In this document: in pieces, positions 23,301 through 34,400 of the stretch | Position numbering within the stretch: the first letter of the stretch is position 1 | Layout: the number at the start of each line of letters is the position of its first letter | From: Trichoplusia ni | Lineage: Eukaryota; Arthropoda; Insecta; Lepidoptera; Noctuidae | Reading direction: 5' to 3' | Length of the DNA: 64,000 bases | Assembly: GCF_003590095.1 (NCBI RefSeq) | Contig: NC_039483.1 | Coordinates: 744,001 to 808,000, forward strand | Notes under the pieces: model-generated | Told to the model about the DNA's origin: nothing | What the model saw: the letters and a program-made list of their open reading frames with translations, nothing else | Database searches by the model: none | Program-made: the position numbers and the translations under genes

Positions 23301-24440
23301 AGAATAGTTACTACTAAGCTTGCAGCAGGTAGGTACCATACCAGGCGAAAGTGCCATATGGGAAAAAAGAAGACTACAACTGTAAGACCAAGGTAAAGCT
23401 GTAGCAGTAGAAGCATGATTATGCGCTACAGGATGTAGACAGGCATCTCGCTTCCAGAATTGCAAAAATACTCCTAATAAGTAGGTACTCCCCAAGCCAA
23501 ATGGTAAGCAGTTACCTTAGCAACTCAAAGGACGTCACATCTTGTAGCAGATATTGTAGAAAACAATCCATTCTCCTTTTAAAGACAATTAAAATTAAAG
23601 TGCATTCATAACAACCGTTCATAACGCAGTCATGGCTCGTTATTTTCAAAACAACGTTGACGGACGCCAATAATGTTTTGTGTAACAAATATAAACGGTT
23701 ACATTATATCGATAACTGTTTCGTATCGATAGATAGTGAGATAACTTATCGATTTACTAAACTATATTATTATTGTAAATGAAGGATAATTGCAAACATG
23801 ATCTTTGGATGTTATAGTCAAAATGTTAAGTAGTGTGTGATGATTGATGTAGTATTTGAGTATCTAATAATCAGTATTATCTAAGAGTAAGTGTTATATT
23901 TATATGATTTAACTTCATCTGAATTCTCTTATCTTAAAGATGTGTGGCTGCATGCTTTATTCACTCAAAATTTTCAAGAATATCATGCCATATTAGTCGG
24001 TACGACTATGACCTAAAAGCCGGCAAAAATCTGCTATGTCAGGAGAAGACACGTACGCGTATTAAAATTTAATCATCATCAACAGTCGTGAATAACCCAC
24101 TACTAGGGGGGCATAGGCATCACAATGTTGCAATTCTCCTCTTCGCACCATCCTATTCCTGCTATCTTTTTAAATAGTCTGCCAGTCTAAATCCAGTTGA
24201 GTCCAAAGCTTTTTTTTTGTTCGTCGTCGTTGTCCCATATCTTGGTTTAAGATAAATGTATAAAACAAAGTTTAGGTCTATACTTTACCTATATTCATCA
24301 ACGACCCTCTTGGCTTCGTCAAGGCTCCTCTCAGAAGCGAAGAAGTTCAGAGGGTTTGTCATCAAAAGGAAATGCTTGGCACGTCCCGTGTACGTACTTT
24401 GATCCCATCTAGGCTTGTCCAAATTGATAGGGGCAGCCAT
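7991..24440 (-). CDS. Sideroflexin (mitochondrial amino-acid carrier) with four alternative 3' ends
   Basis: Six common coding exons (24440-24289, 23284-23130, 22586-22469, 22107-22032, 19843-19758, 18702-18575) join in phase to any of four penultimate/terminal exon pairs. Products are 319 residues (cassette A) or 321 (B, C, D), the usual sideroflexin length. Family marks are FHPDTGEKM (exon 2), NYTNRSGD (exon 3), [20 protein letters not shown] (exon 6), then the GWF..YP....PFQ and TPLCCALF segments and the NKGL C-terminus. Sideroflexins are multi-pass inner-mitochondrial-membrane proteins; SFXN1 and SFXN3 carry serine for one-carbon metabolism. The start [20 protein letters not shown] is the family N-terminus, preceded by a 3' splice site at 24454, so a 5' UTR exon lies upstream. 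All four pairs have intact frames and splice sites. Large introns hold repeats and hairpins. Confidence 0.93.
8385..8512. repeat. Foldback element upstream of cassette D
   Basis: This contains GTGGAAGAGAGAC and GCGCTATCGCGCTTTCACAA as imperfect inverted arms, and an outer CTGTGGAA/TTCCACAA pair. It lies 34 nt 5' (gene strand) of the cassette D penultimate exon. It is a diverged member of the foldback family. Confidence 0.5.
8785..8885 (-). repeat. Conserved 3' block of cassette C, with poly(A) signal
   Basis: A shorter member of the four-copy 3' block set. AATAAA on the gene strand is at 8835-8830. It lies about 0.87 kb after the cassette C stop codon and about 0.43 kb before cassette D. Confidence 0.55.
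9128..9606. mobile_element. Non-autonomous repeat with CCGGCCAAG / CTTGGTCGG ends
   Basis: The left end (CCGGCCAAGTGTGAGAC, then CGCGCACGAA) is an imperfect inverted repeat of the right end (CGTGCGCGAGTCCGACTTGC, then TTGGTCGG). The interior contains the 'ATTCCGTAAC ... AAACGGGACCCTATTA' text common in lepidopteran repeats. It has no coding capacity. It lies within the presumed 3' UTR of sideroflexin cassette C. Confidence 0.6.
9695..10237 (-). CDS. Sideroflexin alternative terminal cassette C
   Basis: Penultimate exon 10237-10053 (185 nt) and terminal exon 9760-9695 (66 nt including TAA), separated by a 292-bp intron. The acceptor CATTGCATTCCAG and donor CAG/GTACACG are the same as in cassette B. 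It encodes [20 protein letters not shown], then [20 protein letters not shown], and ends [10 protein letters not shown]. The frame is intact. Many of its differences from B are amino-acid changing, as expected for an expressed variant under its own constraint. Confidence 0.88.
10310..10405. repeat. Foldback element upstream of cassette C
   Basis: CCTACCACTTCC, GAAGTGGTGGAA and CACTTCCACA form overlapping inverted repeats. It lies 72 nt 5' (gene strand) of the cassette C penultimate exon, in the position of the elements before cassettes B and D. Pairing is imperfect. Confidence 0.5.
10683..10835 (-). repeat. Conserved 3' block of cassette B, with poly(A) signal
   Basis: Very similar to the block at 6366-6510. 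AATAAA on the gene strand is at 10757-10752, about 1.5 kb after the cassette B stop. Confidence 0.6.
11363..11495. repeat. Foldback element downstream of cassette B
   Basis: Arms ATCCTACCACCAGC / GCTGGTGGTAGGAC are nearly perfect and enclose an inner hairpin with GTGGAAGCGAGAT and GTGTCTCGCTTTAACAAC. This is the clearest member of the foldback family and is closely similar to the copy after cassette D. Confidence 0.75.
12265..12910 (-). CDS. Sideroflexin alternative terminal cassette B
   Basis: Penultimate exon 12910-12726 (185 nt) and terminal exon 12330-12265 (66 nt including TAG), separated by a 395-bp intron. It encodes [20 protein letters not shown], then [20 protein letters not shown], and ends MYTIYNKGL. 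Frame and splice sites are intact. It reads as a normal sideroflexin C-terminus, so I cannot tell from sequence which of A or B is the major form. Confidence 0.9.
13010..13125. repeat. Foldback element upstream of cassette B
   Basis: TTGTGGAAAAGGGAT and GTCTCGTTTCCACAA are inverted arms, with ATTATAGTAATTG / GGAATAATAT extending them. It lies about 100 nt 5' (gene strand) of the cassette B penultimate exon. Confidence 0.6.
13468..13640 (-). repeat. Conserved 3' block of cassette A, with poly(A) signal
   Basis: Fourth member of the block set. AATAAA on the gene strand is at 13542-13537, about 1.65 kb after the cassette A stop. Confidence 0.6.
14049..14173. repeat. Foldback element
   Basis: Outer arms CTACTGCCACGTCTTAAAGTAAT (left) and its near-complement ending GGCAGTGGTAG (right) flank an inner hairpin with TGTGGAAGGGGGACAGCGC and GCGCCATCTCCCTTCC. 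It lies in the presumed cassette A 3' UTR. Confidence 0.7.
14989..15090. repeat. Foldback element next to the cassette A terminal exon
   Basis: Arms ATGTGCTCTT / AAGAGCACAT flank TTGTGGAAGCGAGACGCGC and GGCATCTCGCTCTTACAAC. It lies about 100 nt after the cassette A stop codon on the gene strand. Confidence 0.7.
15192..16868 (-). CDS. Sideroflexin terminal cassette A (exon pair nearest the common exons)
   Basis: Penultimate exon 16868-16684 (185 nt) and terminal exon 15251-15192 (60 nt including TAA), separated by a 1432-bp intron. It encodes [20 protein letters not shown], then [11 protein letters not shown], and ends HVYYNKGL. Its acceptor (CTTCTTTTAG) and donor (CAG/GTAAGG) differ from those of B-D, and its terminal exon is two codons shorter. 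I infer that A is the older exon pair and that B-D expanded later from one another. Confidence 0.92.
18773..18801 (+). repeat. TAAGAAG tandem repeat
   Basis: Four copies of the 7-mer TAAGAAG, flanked on both sides by GACATAATAATAA-like sequence, in a sideroflexin intron just upstream (gene strand) of the 18702-18575 exon. Confidence 0.8.
20230..20275 (+). repeat. AT-rich dinucleotide tract
   Basis: A run of TA/TATA repeats within a sideroflexin intron. No function is suggested. Confidence 0.7.
22752..22835. repeat. Twin perfect hairpins in a sideroflexin intron
   Basis: The first hairpin has 26-bp perfect arms (22752-22777 and 22782-22807) around the loop GGTA. The second, overlapping its end, has 13-bp perfect arms (22806-22818 and 22823-22835), again around GGTA. 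They lie in the intron between exons 2 and 3. Confidence 0.85.
23380..23470. repeat. Foldback-family remnant
   Basis: It contains ATTATGCGCTACAGG and GGCATCTCGCTTCCAGAATTG, the right-arm signature of the foldback family. The left arm is diverged. Confidence 0.4.
24072..24240 (+). mobile_element. Retroelement fragment (ATCATCATCA-type)
   Basis: The TCATCATCAACAG... CCCACTACTAGG..GCATAGGC...CTCCTCTTCGCACCATCC text is a familiar dispersed lepidopteran retroelement piece. It has no open frame. It lies in the first coding intron of sideroflexin. Confidence 0.5.
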
Positions 24441-25019
24441 AGCTTATTTTATCCTGGAACAAACCATTTATGTTAAAAAAATTAAGATCAAATTTTCTCC
24501 TTTCATTCCGTTCCGCTCATTTTTGGAGGGATACTTCGACGAAGTAGAATGGCAGAATGGTTATACTAAACGTATTGGTTTTACGGTGATTCAGGCCTAA
24601 GTCTCGACAAAAGATTCAAATTTTAAAGTCTGAAGGATGGGAAGGGTTTTCAGATTTTAAGTCGATCTGGTTCTTGCTGGGCAGGATCTCAGAACTGGTT
24701 TATAACAATGATTTAACTTCTCCGAGGGTTTTGGATCAGAGAATTTAAATAAAAATCCAAGTAGGGTCGACCAATAACTCGACTTTTGACTTTAGAGAAG
24801 ATATACTTATAACGGATGAACAAACGGGATCAAAAAGGCAGGTAAATGATTGTAGGAAAGTAGGATTATTAAATAATTGCTTTATTATTGCAAGAGGAAA
24901 ACAAGACAGATATTTTTTAAAAGGTTATTTCTAGTCGTTCCTCAAGTGTTTATTAAGCAATACCAAAAAGGCCTCAAAAACCAATCAACAATTTCACCCT
25001 CACACATCCCACATTACAG

Positions 25020-25055
25020 ACACACACAAACACACACACACACATACACACAAAC

Positions 25056-25087
<32 letters not shown>

Positions 25088-25147
25088 CCTTACACACCCC
25101 CACCACTTACACACATAACCTTCACACACACCCTCACACAACCATAC
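25020..25147 (+). repeat. CA microsatellite
   Basis: About 130 bp of imperfect (CA)n/(ACAC) repeats with scattered TA, CT and CC interruptions. The 101-codon open frame through it is low-complexity and not a gene. Confidence 0.9.
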
Positions 25148-25404
25148 ACAATTTTGTTTTTTATTTTATTTTTTGTAATTAGTTATTTAATTGTTTTAGT
25201 TATTTTTCTCTTTGTTTTCCGTTTTCAAACTTTTCTAAATTTAGTGTCAACTATTAGAATGCTTACCTGAAAATTATAAAAAACTAATTTCCTATGGAGG
25301 ATCACTGACTCCCAAAACACAGGAATACCTAGTTTGGGAGGCAGAGGTTATAAAGTTTGTAAATTGTATCTTTGAATTTATGCATTGTGAATTGTTCGTG
25401 TTCT

Positions 25405-25440
25405 TTTAGTAAATAAATTATTATTATTATTATTATTAAA
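25405..25440 (+). repeat. ATT-repeat tail of a probable retroelement
   Basis: TTTAGTAAATAAATTATTATT... ends in about seven ATT units. This looks like the 3' tail of a short non-LTR or SINE copy. Confidence 0.5.
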
Positions 25441-28432
25441 AAATAAGCATGAACAAAATACAATTATTAATACTATTATTCTGCACACTATCTTAATTAG
25501 CCATGCGGTTGTTAGACAATTAAAAATGTTTGTGTTTAACTTCTGATAAGGCCCATGGCTACAATCAATCAACAAACACGCTGGAAGACGACTAATGTCT
25601 TATCTTGTGTTTCATCATGAATAAATTATTAATGTGGAAGTTACACAAAATGTATGAAAAAGGCACATGGATTCATGAAGGCATATGAGGATCTGGGAAT
25701 GATGGATGTTGGGTATGATTCAAGGTTCATCAAGTTTCCTTACAAAGCTAAGGCATACAGACACTCAAAACAATTTTCTATTAGTAATTGTGTCACCTCG
25801 AAGATTCTACAGCGATATAAGTATATTTAGCTAGGTAGAAAGGTGGTACTGGAGCATGAAATGACAATCAACTGTCAAAATTTTATGGGACTGTAGTTTT
25901 GTACTGCAGTAACAGCTGTGTTTTAATGAATAATGCGCAGTTCCAGAAGCACTCCAGCACCATCTGACTCTGATAACCTTATAAAACTTACCTAGGAAGT
26001 TTAGCCAATTTTAAGAGTGTAAAAGTCGTAAATCAATGAATATTTGCAGCAAGAAATATCGGCAATAATCGAAATTCAATAAACATGTTTAATATGAATT
26101 TTTAATATTAAAAATTATATATACATATTGAATGTTAGTTCTAGTAGAAATTTTAAAAAACTTTTTTTTAAGAATAATTGAAATATTCTTGTCATTGTCA
26201 TAGACAGATCGATAGTCATTTTAACAGCAAAAAGTTTTCACGGACAAAAGCGGTATTATTTGATAATATTATGAAAAAATAATTATTTATTAATTTAGTG
26301 AGGATTTCAATAAATTTTATACGTATTTAGTTGCACACTTATCTACGCAACATTGAACTCAATTGCGAATATTTTTAAATAACTAAATTTTGTTAACTTC
26401 TGTAATTAATGTAAATTCAGCAAGTCTGCTAATTTTATGCAGTACATTTAAATTTACTTTTTTTATGTAAACAAATGCGTCAATGGATGACCGAAATGAT
26501 TTCAGATTAAGGTTCCGTATTTATTTTGGGGGTCCGGTATCTTTAAAAAATTTACTTCCGGAAAAGTAAGAATATTTATTTTATTTTAACTTGGGGAAAT
26601 GCAAACAGATTTCTACATCCAAGGGCACGCCGATCTGGCTAGAACTGGGGCAAATCGTGTTTCTCCCTACCGTATTACCAGAGACGCAAAGACGGCTGAG
26701 CGATATGCTTTCATTCATAACTTAAAAGTTTTGAACTTAGAATATGATAGAAAAAACATCACAGATTGAATAGTAATAATATTATCCTCCTCGCGGTCGC
26801 GTAAAAAAGATCGATTGGTAACCGATATCTTAATAAAATAATAATTAAATTAGGTAAGATAAGAGCGGATTTCTTACACTAAAGGCGCCCATTTACTATT
26901 GAGATAATGTTTAATCAATTAAAATCACGCAAAAAATATCATTACTGTTGGATAACATAAGCTATAGCCATAGGCAGCATTTTTTGATAGTAAAATCACA
27001 ACAAGATAAACGAATCTTATCGAAAATTGTACGAAAATGCGAACAGGTTATCGATATTTTTACAACATTTAATTGAAAATCTATCGAAAAGTTTAAATAA
27101 TTTTAATAATTGAACCAGTAGGCAAATTGCTCGATATTAAAAAATTTAATAATCACGTATCAATTAATCGCAATTCAATTTATTAAAATCGATACAGACA
27201 TTCGGGGTGAATGTATTTTACTCTTTTGTATGTTAATTTTTCGTGCATTTTTACGTTAATCAATTTTAGCAGAGGAGTTAACAATATGTGTAGCTATCAA
27301 TAACGTTGACCCGTGTCCTCTTATCAGTCAAATTTAATATGTATCTTGCTTCATAAAAAGAGTGTAATAAGCAGATACCTATTCAAATTGATGGAGGTTA
27401 TTTGACAATATTCCTAGCATAGGCACATTTATTTTAAAGCCTACATAGGGTCAATATCGAGTGAAGAAGAGTAGAAATTGGGCAAAATAATTATTTTATG
27501 CACGGAATACGCTAAATACAATGAAAAAATTCTCACCTTTTCACGTATTAGAAAAAAATATTCTATATGCGCGCACGGTTTTCCTATGGCTTAAAAAGAT
27601 TTGTTTTAAATACAGCAACGTGGTCACATTCTATTGACACTTTAACAGCAAATTTTTAACTACCGGATTATTTTGTACTTAAGGTTTAAATGTAGCGCCG
27701 CCGTGGTAGCGACTTGAATGAAGGGTGACGTAAAAATCAATCCATCGTTCGCACTTGGCATTGGTCGATATATTTAATTCTGGGTTACTAGCTTCTTGTT
27801 ACTTTTATTATACTAATAATGAAACATAGATTTAGATTTACATTGATTTTTGATTCTTTACCTAAGTAATGAAATAAACTGAAATTATCTGGCAGGCCCT
27901 GTCTAAAAAAAAAATAATTGCAATTATTTTTATGCATCAGAACCATATCTTACAGCTCTTAAAAATATTTTACATATTTTTCAACAAAAACTTATTCTTA
28001 AACTCGGTTTTCATGAAGTAAAAAACGTGTTAAAATTTTTGAAAATATAATGAAACACATCTGAAAATATTATTTAAAATACCATTGAAATCATTTTTTA
28101 CAGATGTAAATGTTTTAATAATTTTTTAACGTTTCGGTGCATGCATTGTAATTTTTTGGAAATTTCTACTGAGGAATCAAAATAAATAATTTGTATCCAT
28201 TATCTATTCAGAATTGATTTTTTCTATATTTCTATTAAAATAATAGTATGATTTGATGATTGTGAAATTTTAGAAAGAATCTTGTTAAGTCGTTAATCTT
28301 TTGTTTAGCGTTATGAGCTGTCATAAACCGTAAAACGGACTTCTCGTAGGTTACGTCTTTGCTAGCAAAGACGATCCAAAAATAATTTTATTAATAAATA
28401 ACCTTTTATAAAAGGTTTTACACACCTCCAGG

Positions 28433-31400
28433 ATGTCGCTTCTTACTAGAAATGTTTTCCGTGCTCTGGCGCAGGTATACAATTTAAGTTTTATCTTTAA
28501 ACATGTTTAATCGGCAATGTCGTTCCGAGACTGTTTCGTAACTCTGTTATTATGAATACTCGTTTCGCGGTTGTAGTGTGATAATAATTATTGTTTTTAA
28601 TAAACAAAGTATCATTATCGTGTTCTTATTTGGTAATTGATATGCGTTCGGAGATATTTAATGTTTTGTAAAATGATTAACCTCACGTGATCTTTGCTAA
28701 TAATATCTACTGCAGACAGACGGCATATCGCTTTATTCGCAATGCGTATTATCCTGTTGATTGCAATATGATGACCCTTGGCCTTGCAATGCTAAAACAT
28801 GATACCTGCTGAACCATTTAAAACATTGTGTCAAATGTAATTATTTGTTAAAGTACAAACATTATTTAAATTTCGAAGTGATAGTATTTTTTTTAATTGC
28901 AGGGTTCTCAGCATGTGAGCAAAGGAGTTCATACAACTGGTGTGGTAAACAAGGACAAAAACGTATGTTTTGCTCCGCACGGTATCAGCACCCTGGTGAG
29001 AACACTAACTGTCTACTAATAACTCATAATTATTGTGATGAAGCAAGACTTAATATTATAAAACTATTTAATAGACTTATATAGTCCAAAATACGATTTA
29101 ACAAAAGAGAATGTTATAATTTAAGCTTTGCATAGGCAGGTAGCATTAAATGCCAGTTTTTTTTTTCTACATACAGAAGTAGAGAGAAAAATCAAAGTAA
29201 AAGATTTTTTTGTTTGAAATCAAAGTTTTCTTATTCAAATGTGTAGTTAATTAAACCAGTTACTTTCTAGTTATCTCCTTTTTATAGTATTTGACTTTTA
29301 AGTTAGCTGTCATTATTAATTTCAACATTTTATTCTAAACATCTTGTTATTGACAAATGTTAAGCTTGCTTCATAACTTTGCATATAAACATTGTTTAAA
29401 TATTATTTAAATTTAAGATTGGTACAATTATCAAAATTTTATAATTTATTAGAATTGGCCCCCAAAAAATACATATTATTTTACCTGTTTTTTTAAGTTA
29501 TAGTATCAACTTCTTCTTGAAAGTCAACAGATCTGTAAGCTATGTTTTTGTTCCTGATGTACATGCATGCACCCATATGTATATGTTTATAAATAAAAAT
29601 AAGTGTATGTGAGTAGATCACACCATTCTATTCTTCATATTATTTTAATTTGAAAAAAATTGTGTAGGATGTTCAAAGAAAATTAAAAGTAAATAGTGGA
29701 AAATTTTGTAAAAATATGTCATTTCAAAATTAGTTCACATAGTTTAATTTGTGGTTAAAACAAATCTTATTTAAAATTGTAACTTAAATGTATTCAAACA
29801 TTCATATTATTAATGAATATGATGACCATTCAACTCATCTGTGCCCATGGCCTTATGTGTGTGTCCATTCAACAGAAATTGTTTTTTTGCTCACAAATGT
29901 ATATGTATTGTATTAGTAGTCAAAGTAACTGTATATACACAGGTTTACCCAGACATAGCTCCATGTACAAAGATGAGTTGATTTAAGAAGTCATATCAAA
30001 TTGGCAATGACAAAATTAGGTACATATAGAAACAATACACAATTTCACACATTGGTTCACACAATATTGACACTTCTAGTTAGAGAATAGGATGGTCCAT
30101 AGTACAGCATGATTTTACACCTAACTTATTTGTTAGAATTAGTATAAGACCCTTTAACTATTGACGGTATCATGAAAATGCATGTTGGTGTCATAACTAG
30201 ACAGGCATCATTAATTGGGTCCATTTGATACAAAAATGGGAATTTAATAAAACACATACAAACACAAGAATTGGCTACTAAGTGCATTTATTTAGACTTT
30301 GAAGTTTACAGGTATATTTGAGATTTTAATAGTTAAAGTTTCGACTTTTCTGTTCCTTTCAAGGTACAGTGTATCTGTGACCTTGGCTCTTGCAAAGATG
30401 CCGAAATGTTAACTAAACCGCAATGGAACAATCCGTTTGAAATAAGTTCTAATTAAATTTTGAGTATACACTGTTTAGGAAAAATGTTGTTTAACAAACA
30501 ATTGTCAAGTTAAAGGGTTATGTGCAGCATGCAACCTTATTACAATGCCTTTGTGTTGTCCAAATGCATTGATAACTATAACAGGTCATTTAACATGTGG
30601 TAGCTTAAGTTTTGTTTGCAAAGTGAAGGCAATTTCTATGTGAGCTCTTAAATAAGCCCTTGCCATGGTGGAAGGGAGACACAGGAGGTCATACTGCATA
30701 GCGACCTCTCGCTTCCACTACATCACATATGCTTTAAGATATCTCTTAAGGCAGAAACTGAGCATTTAATTGAGATGTTACCCAAAGTGTCTCAAACAAT
30801 ATATCAGCTGATGTTTAAGTATGGTGTATTTATTACAAACTTGTTTTACTCAGGTAAGTTTAAACCTGTAGGATAGGCAGAAAATATTTTACACACTTTT
30901 ATGAATCAATAAAAATATTTAGGTTCAAATAAAATTGTTCTCTACTTAATTGAAAATAAAGCTGTTTTTGATTTATCAATTATAACTGAACTAATAAAAT
31001 ACAAAATAAAAACAATAAAGAAAAATAAGTGATTTTAAGATGCAGCTCCATTTACATGAAGTTTCAACTTACAGTAGCTATTTATCAAAAGTCAACAGTC
31101 TATTGAGAAATGATAGATAAAGTCTATGACACCTTGACCTCCAACCTTCAATGTTATCAGTTTAGTCAGCAGCTGTAAATCCTTGTGATTGTTTCATAGT
31201 CTTGTTAATTATTATTAACATGTAATTACGCTTTAGTCTCGTGGATAAGACGTAAGATATCTATTGTATATCAAAATGTATGATAATGTTCGTTTATCAT
31301 GATTGTATAATGTATGTTTGTATTCTGACTATATATTATGTTGAGCTTAAGTCGTAGTCTGTCTCCTTTTCTTGCCATTGGATAATGATATTTTTTTGAC

Positions 31401-34400
31401 ATAGGTATATATACATAGGTATTTGATATAGACATAGGAAAATTAATGAAAGTAATAATCTCCCAATGACAATTTCAGGCATATTGAGAAATCACACGAT
31501 AAATTTATATGAAAAATAATTGTATGTTATTGATGACTTTATTCAAGAAGTCTTTAATAGGGAATTTGATTAATACGTCTATCAAAGTTTAGATAAGTGA
31601 CAAGAATATCACACAAATAATAGAAACACAATGACTCATTTTTTAAGTATTTATTGTCAAAATATTACGATAAACTTTAGTTTAAATTAACTTCCCTCTA
31701 GAAGAGGCAGTCAAGAGTGGCACAATTGAAATATAGCATTATATAACATTAAGTTTTACAGCTAGCCCTAGGCACTATTACTCAGTCAACAGTATGCTAT
31801 CATAGCATGTTCTATAATATGTATCTATGTGTAGCAATCGAACTCGACGGAGGGCCGCATCAAGTGCACGCTGATCCCCGGAGATGGAGTCGGCCCCGAG
31901 CTAGTATACTCCGTACAGGAAGTCTTTAAGGTATGCTTTATTATTGTTTGTTAAGCCTGTAATACAGCGAATTACAAAAAGTTTGTTATTTTTTTATTTA
32001 ATACTGCTTATCCAAAAAATACCATGTAAGCAATGATGTTATAGTATAAAGAGGTAGATAAGTTACTTGCGCCTAAAAAGCGGCGCCGTAAAACTGGGCT
32101 AATTAGCACACTCGAGGTTAGTCTCGTGAAAGCATCGGCAACGATGACAGTGTCATTTGTTCCGCGAAATTTCTATAAAAATGCCGTCATGTGTGATGCG
32201 ACACTGTACAAATTACACAAGTAAGACTTCCAAAAGTCTAGGGAGGACATATAATGCTTAAGTATTAATTTTGAATTGATTTGCTTTCATATTGTTTAGG
32301 AAATCCAAAATATTAGCATATATTTTATCATAAAAAAATCGAGTTGGACAGCTGTCAAGATTATAAAAAGTAAAAGACAGGACATTTCCTAGATAGTGCC
32401 TACTCATATGCTTACATCAACCACGAAACGAATTAATAAGTTTGATATTATTTTTAAAGGTTTCCGGCAAATGAATTAAGGGGTAACCAATGGATAAATT
32501 TAACAACATCCGCTATCTATAATATTAACTGGTCTTCTAGTAAATGTGCAATTCCTGAAGATGAATCTGATACTTCAGACAGAGCCAAATTACTTGAGAT
32601 AACACTGCACAGGACAATGTTGATGTTATATATTATGCTATTTGTGAAAATTCTTAAAGATGAATATTCAACCGATTCTATAAAACAAATAGTGGGTTAC
32701 ATTTCAGGATGGATAGCAAGAAAATTAACTAATGGCCTAAGATGCGAAATTTGTATTAACACTTTATTTTCTTGTGAAAAATTGTGGTACCACAAATTAA
32801 TATCAATCAAAGACATGGGTAGCCAATGTTACTCGACCGAATATGTATTCATTATTAGCTTGAAATCGGAAAATATATTAAAATCTCACATAAAAGAGGA
32901 CGGTTTATATTTTACTACATACAAAGAAATTGATGTTGTTAAAAATAACATTTTAAAATCTTTAATTAACTCAAATGTTTTTAGTAATCTGCACTTTCAT
33001 GCGATGACACAGCCACCAACTTTTAATCATCGCTTACATTTAATTAAAGCAATAATAGAAAAATATGTTAACGTCCGTCTTCACTTTGCGCATAAAAACA
33101 ACCCCGACCTGAAGAAACTATCAAAAAGACAAAAAAAAACACAAACTTAATTTGTTTGAAGGTAATTAGAAGTAAATGAAAATAAAGTATTTTTAAAAGT
33201 ATTTGTCCTTAGCTGTTTTATTTCTTAAAAGAATAGCAAGCAGAGTTAATTTTAGACATATCAAATCTGCTTACTAAGCCATAGGCATCAAACCATTTTA
33301 TGTCTGTTCTGTGAAATTTAATTGATTAATCTATGAAGTTAGTCGTGATATCGCAACGACACTGCGAAACATATATTCGTCTTGTTTACACTCTTGCTTG
33401 TAAGCATGCTATCTTTTTCACACATTACAAGCTTGTCAAGTTAACTGTGCCCAAGCGGCTATATAAAATCATCAACTCGGAAGCCGATATAATTCGATGG
33501 CATAATATCGTATAATGTTGTGTGTTTGTAAATATAAGTAGGTACGTACGCCGCGGACAATTCTTGACATCGCATTAGTACTGACATAACATATCTACCT
33601 CTTTTTATAATATAACATCATTGCATGTAAGTATGTTTGTATCTTTTCATTTGTCGGCGAAACAAAAATAGCTGTGACCCTGATTGCTATTACAGGCGGC
33701 AAACATTCCCGTGGACTTCGAGTCGTTCTTCTTCTCAGAGGTGAACCCCACGCTGAGCGCACCTCTAGAGGATGTGGTCAACTCTATTGCTAGGAACAAG
33801 ATCTGTATCAAGGTATGTTTGTAGTAGATAGCATATAAATGTTGTAAGTTACCCTTAACATGTAATAGTTATACCCTTAGTATGTTAAGATTATTGAGTC
33901 CTTATAAAAGAAATGTTAGAAAGGAGGTTTTAGATAAGCCACATAATATTTTAATTTGGAATAATACAGTAATGTAATATATTTAGTTTTTTATGATACT
34001 GTCATTTTTTTATGTTGATACCACATTATTATATTAATTATTGAAACCATTTTACGGGACAGACGAAAAATCAGGACAGGACCTAATTACTGGTTATTTA
34101 AATAAGGCTAAAATATATCCAGATTATCAGTACAGTTTACAGCTGCGGAAAAAAAACATCGCGTTTTACCAATACACAGACGTCTGCAATGCATTTTTGG
34201 AACCCAAAAAATAAAAAATGCATAAAATCATTTTCCTGTCTACTTCCAGGGTATCCTAGCTACCCCAGACTTCTCGCACACGGGCGAGCTACAAACACTG
34301 AACATGAAGCTTCGTAACGCGCTCGACTTGTACGCGAACGTGGTTCACGTGAAGTCGCTGCCGAACGTCAAGTGCCGCCATCACGACGTGGACTGTATCA

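Larger units (their letters stand above)
24441..28432. other. Head-to-head intergenic region, sideroflexin and isocitrate dehydrogenase
   Basis: This holds 5' UTR and promoter material of both divergent genes, a CA microsatellite and an ATT tract. Minus strand: the sideroflexin leader exon has its 3' splice site at 24454. A good donor (GTGAAAAG/GTGAGAAT) ends at 27537, so a leader exon at about 27537-27700 is possible but unproven. Plus strand: the isocitrate dehydrogenase start must lie shortly before 28433. No other exon was recognised; most of the region is AT-rich. Confidence 0.45.

Noticed and set aside
24877..25182. 101-codon plus-strand frame
   Set aside because: It is mostly His-Thr repeats from a CA microsatellite.
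26600..26735. GC-richer stretch (GGCACGCCGATCTGGC...) in the head-to-head intergenic region
   Set aside because: No open frame or recognised repeat on either strand.
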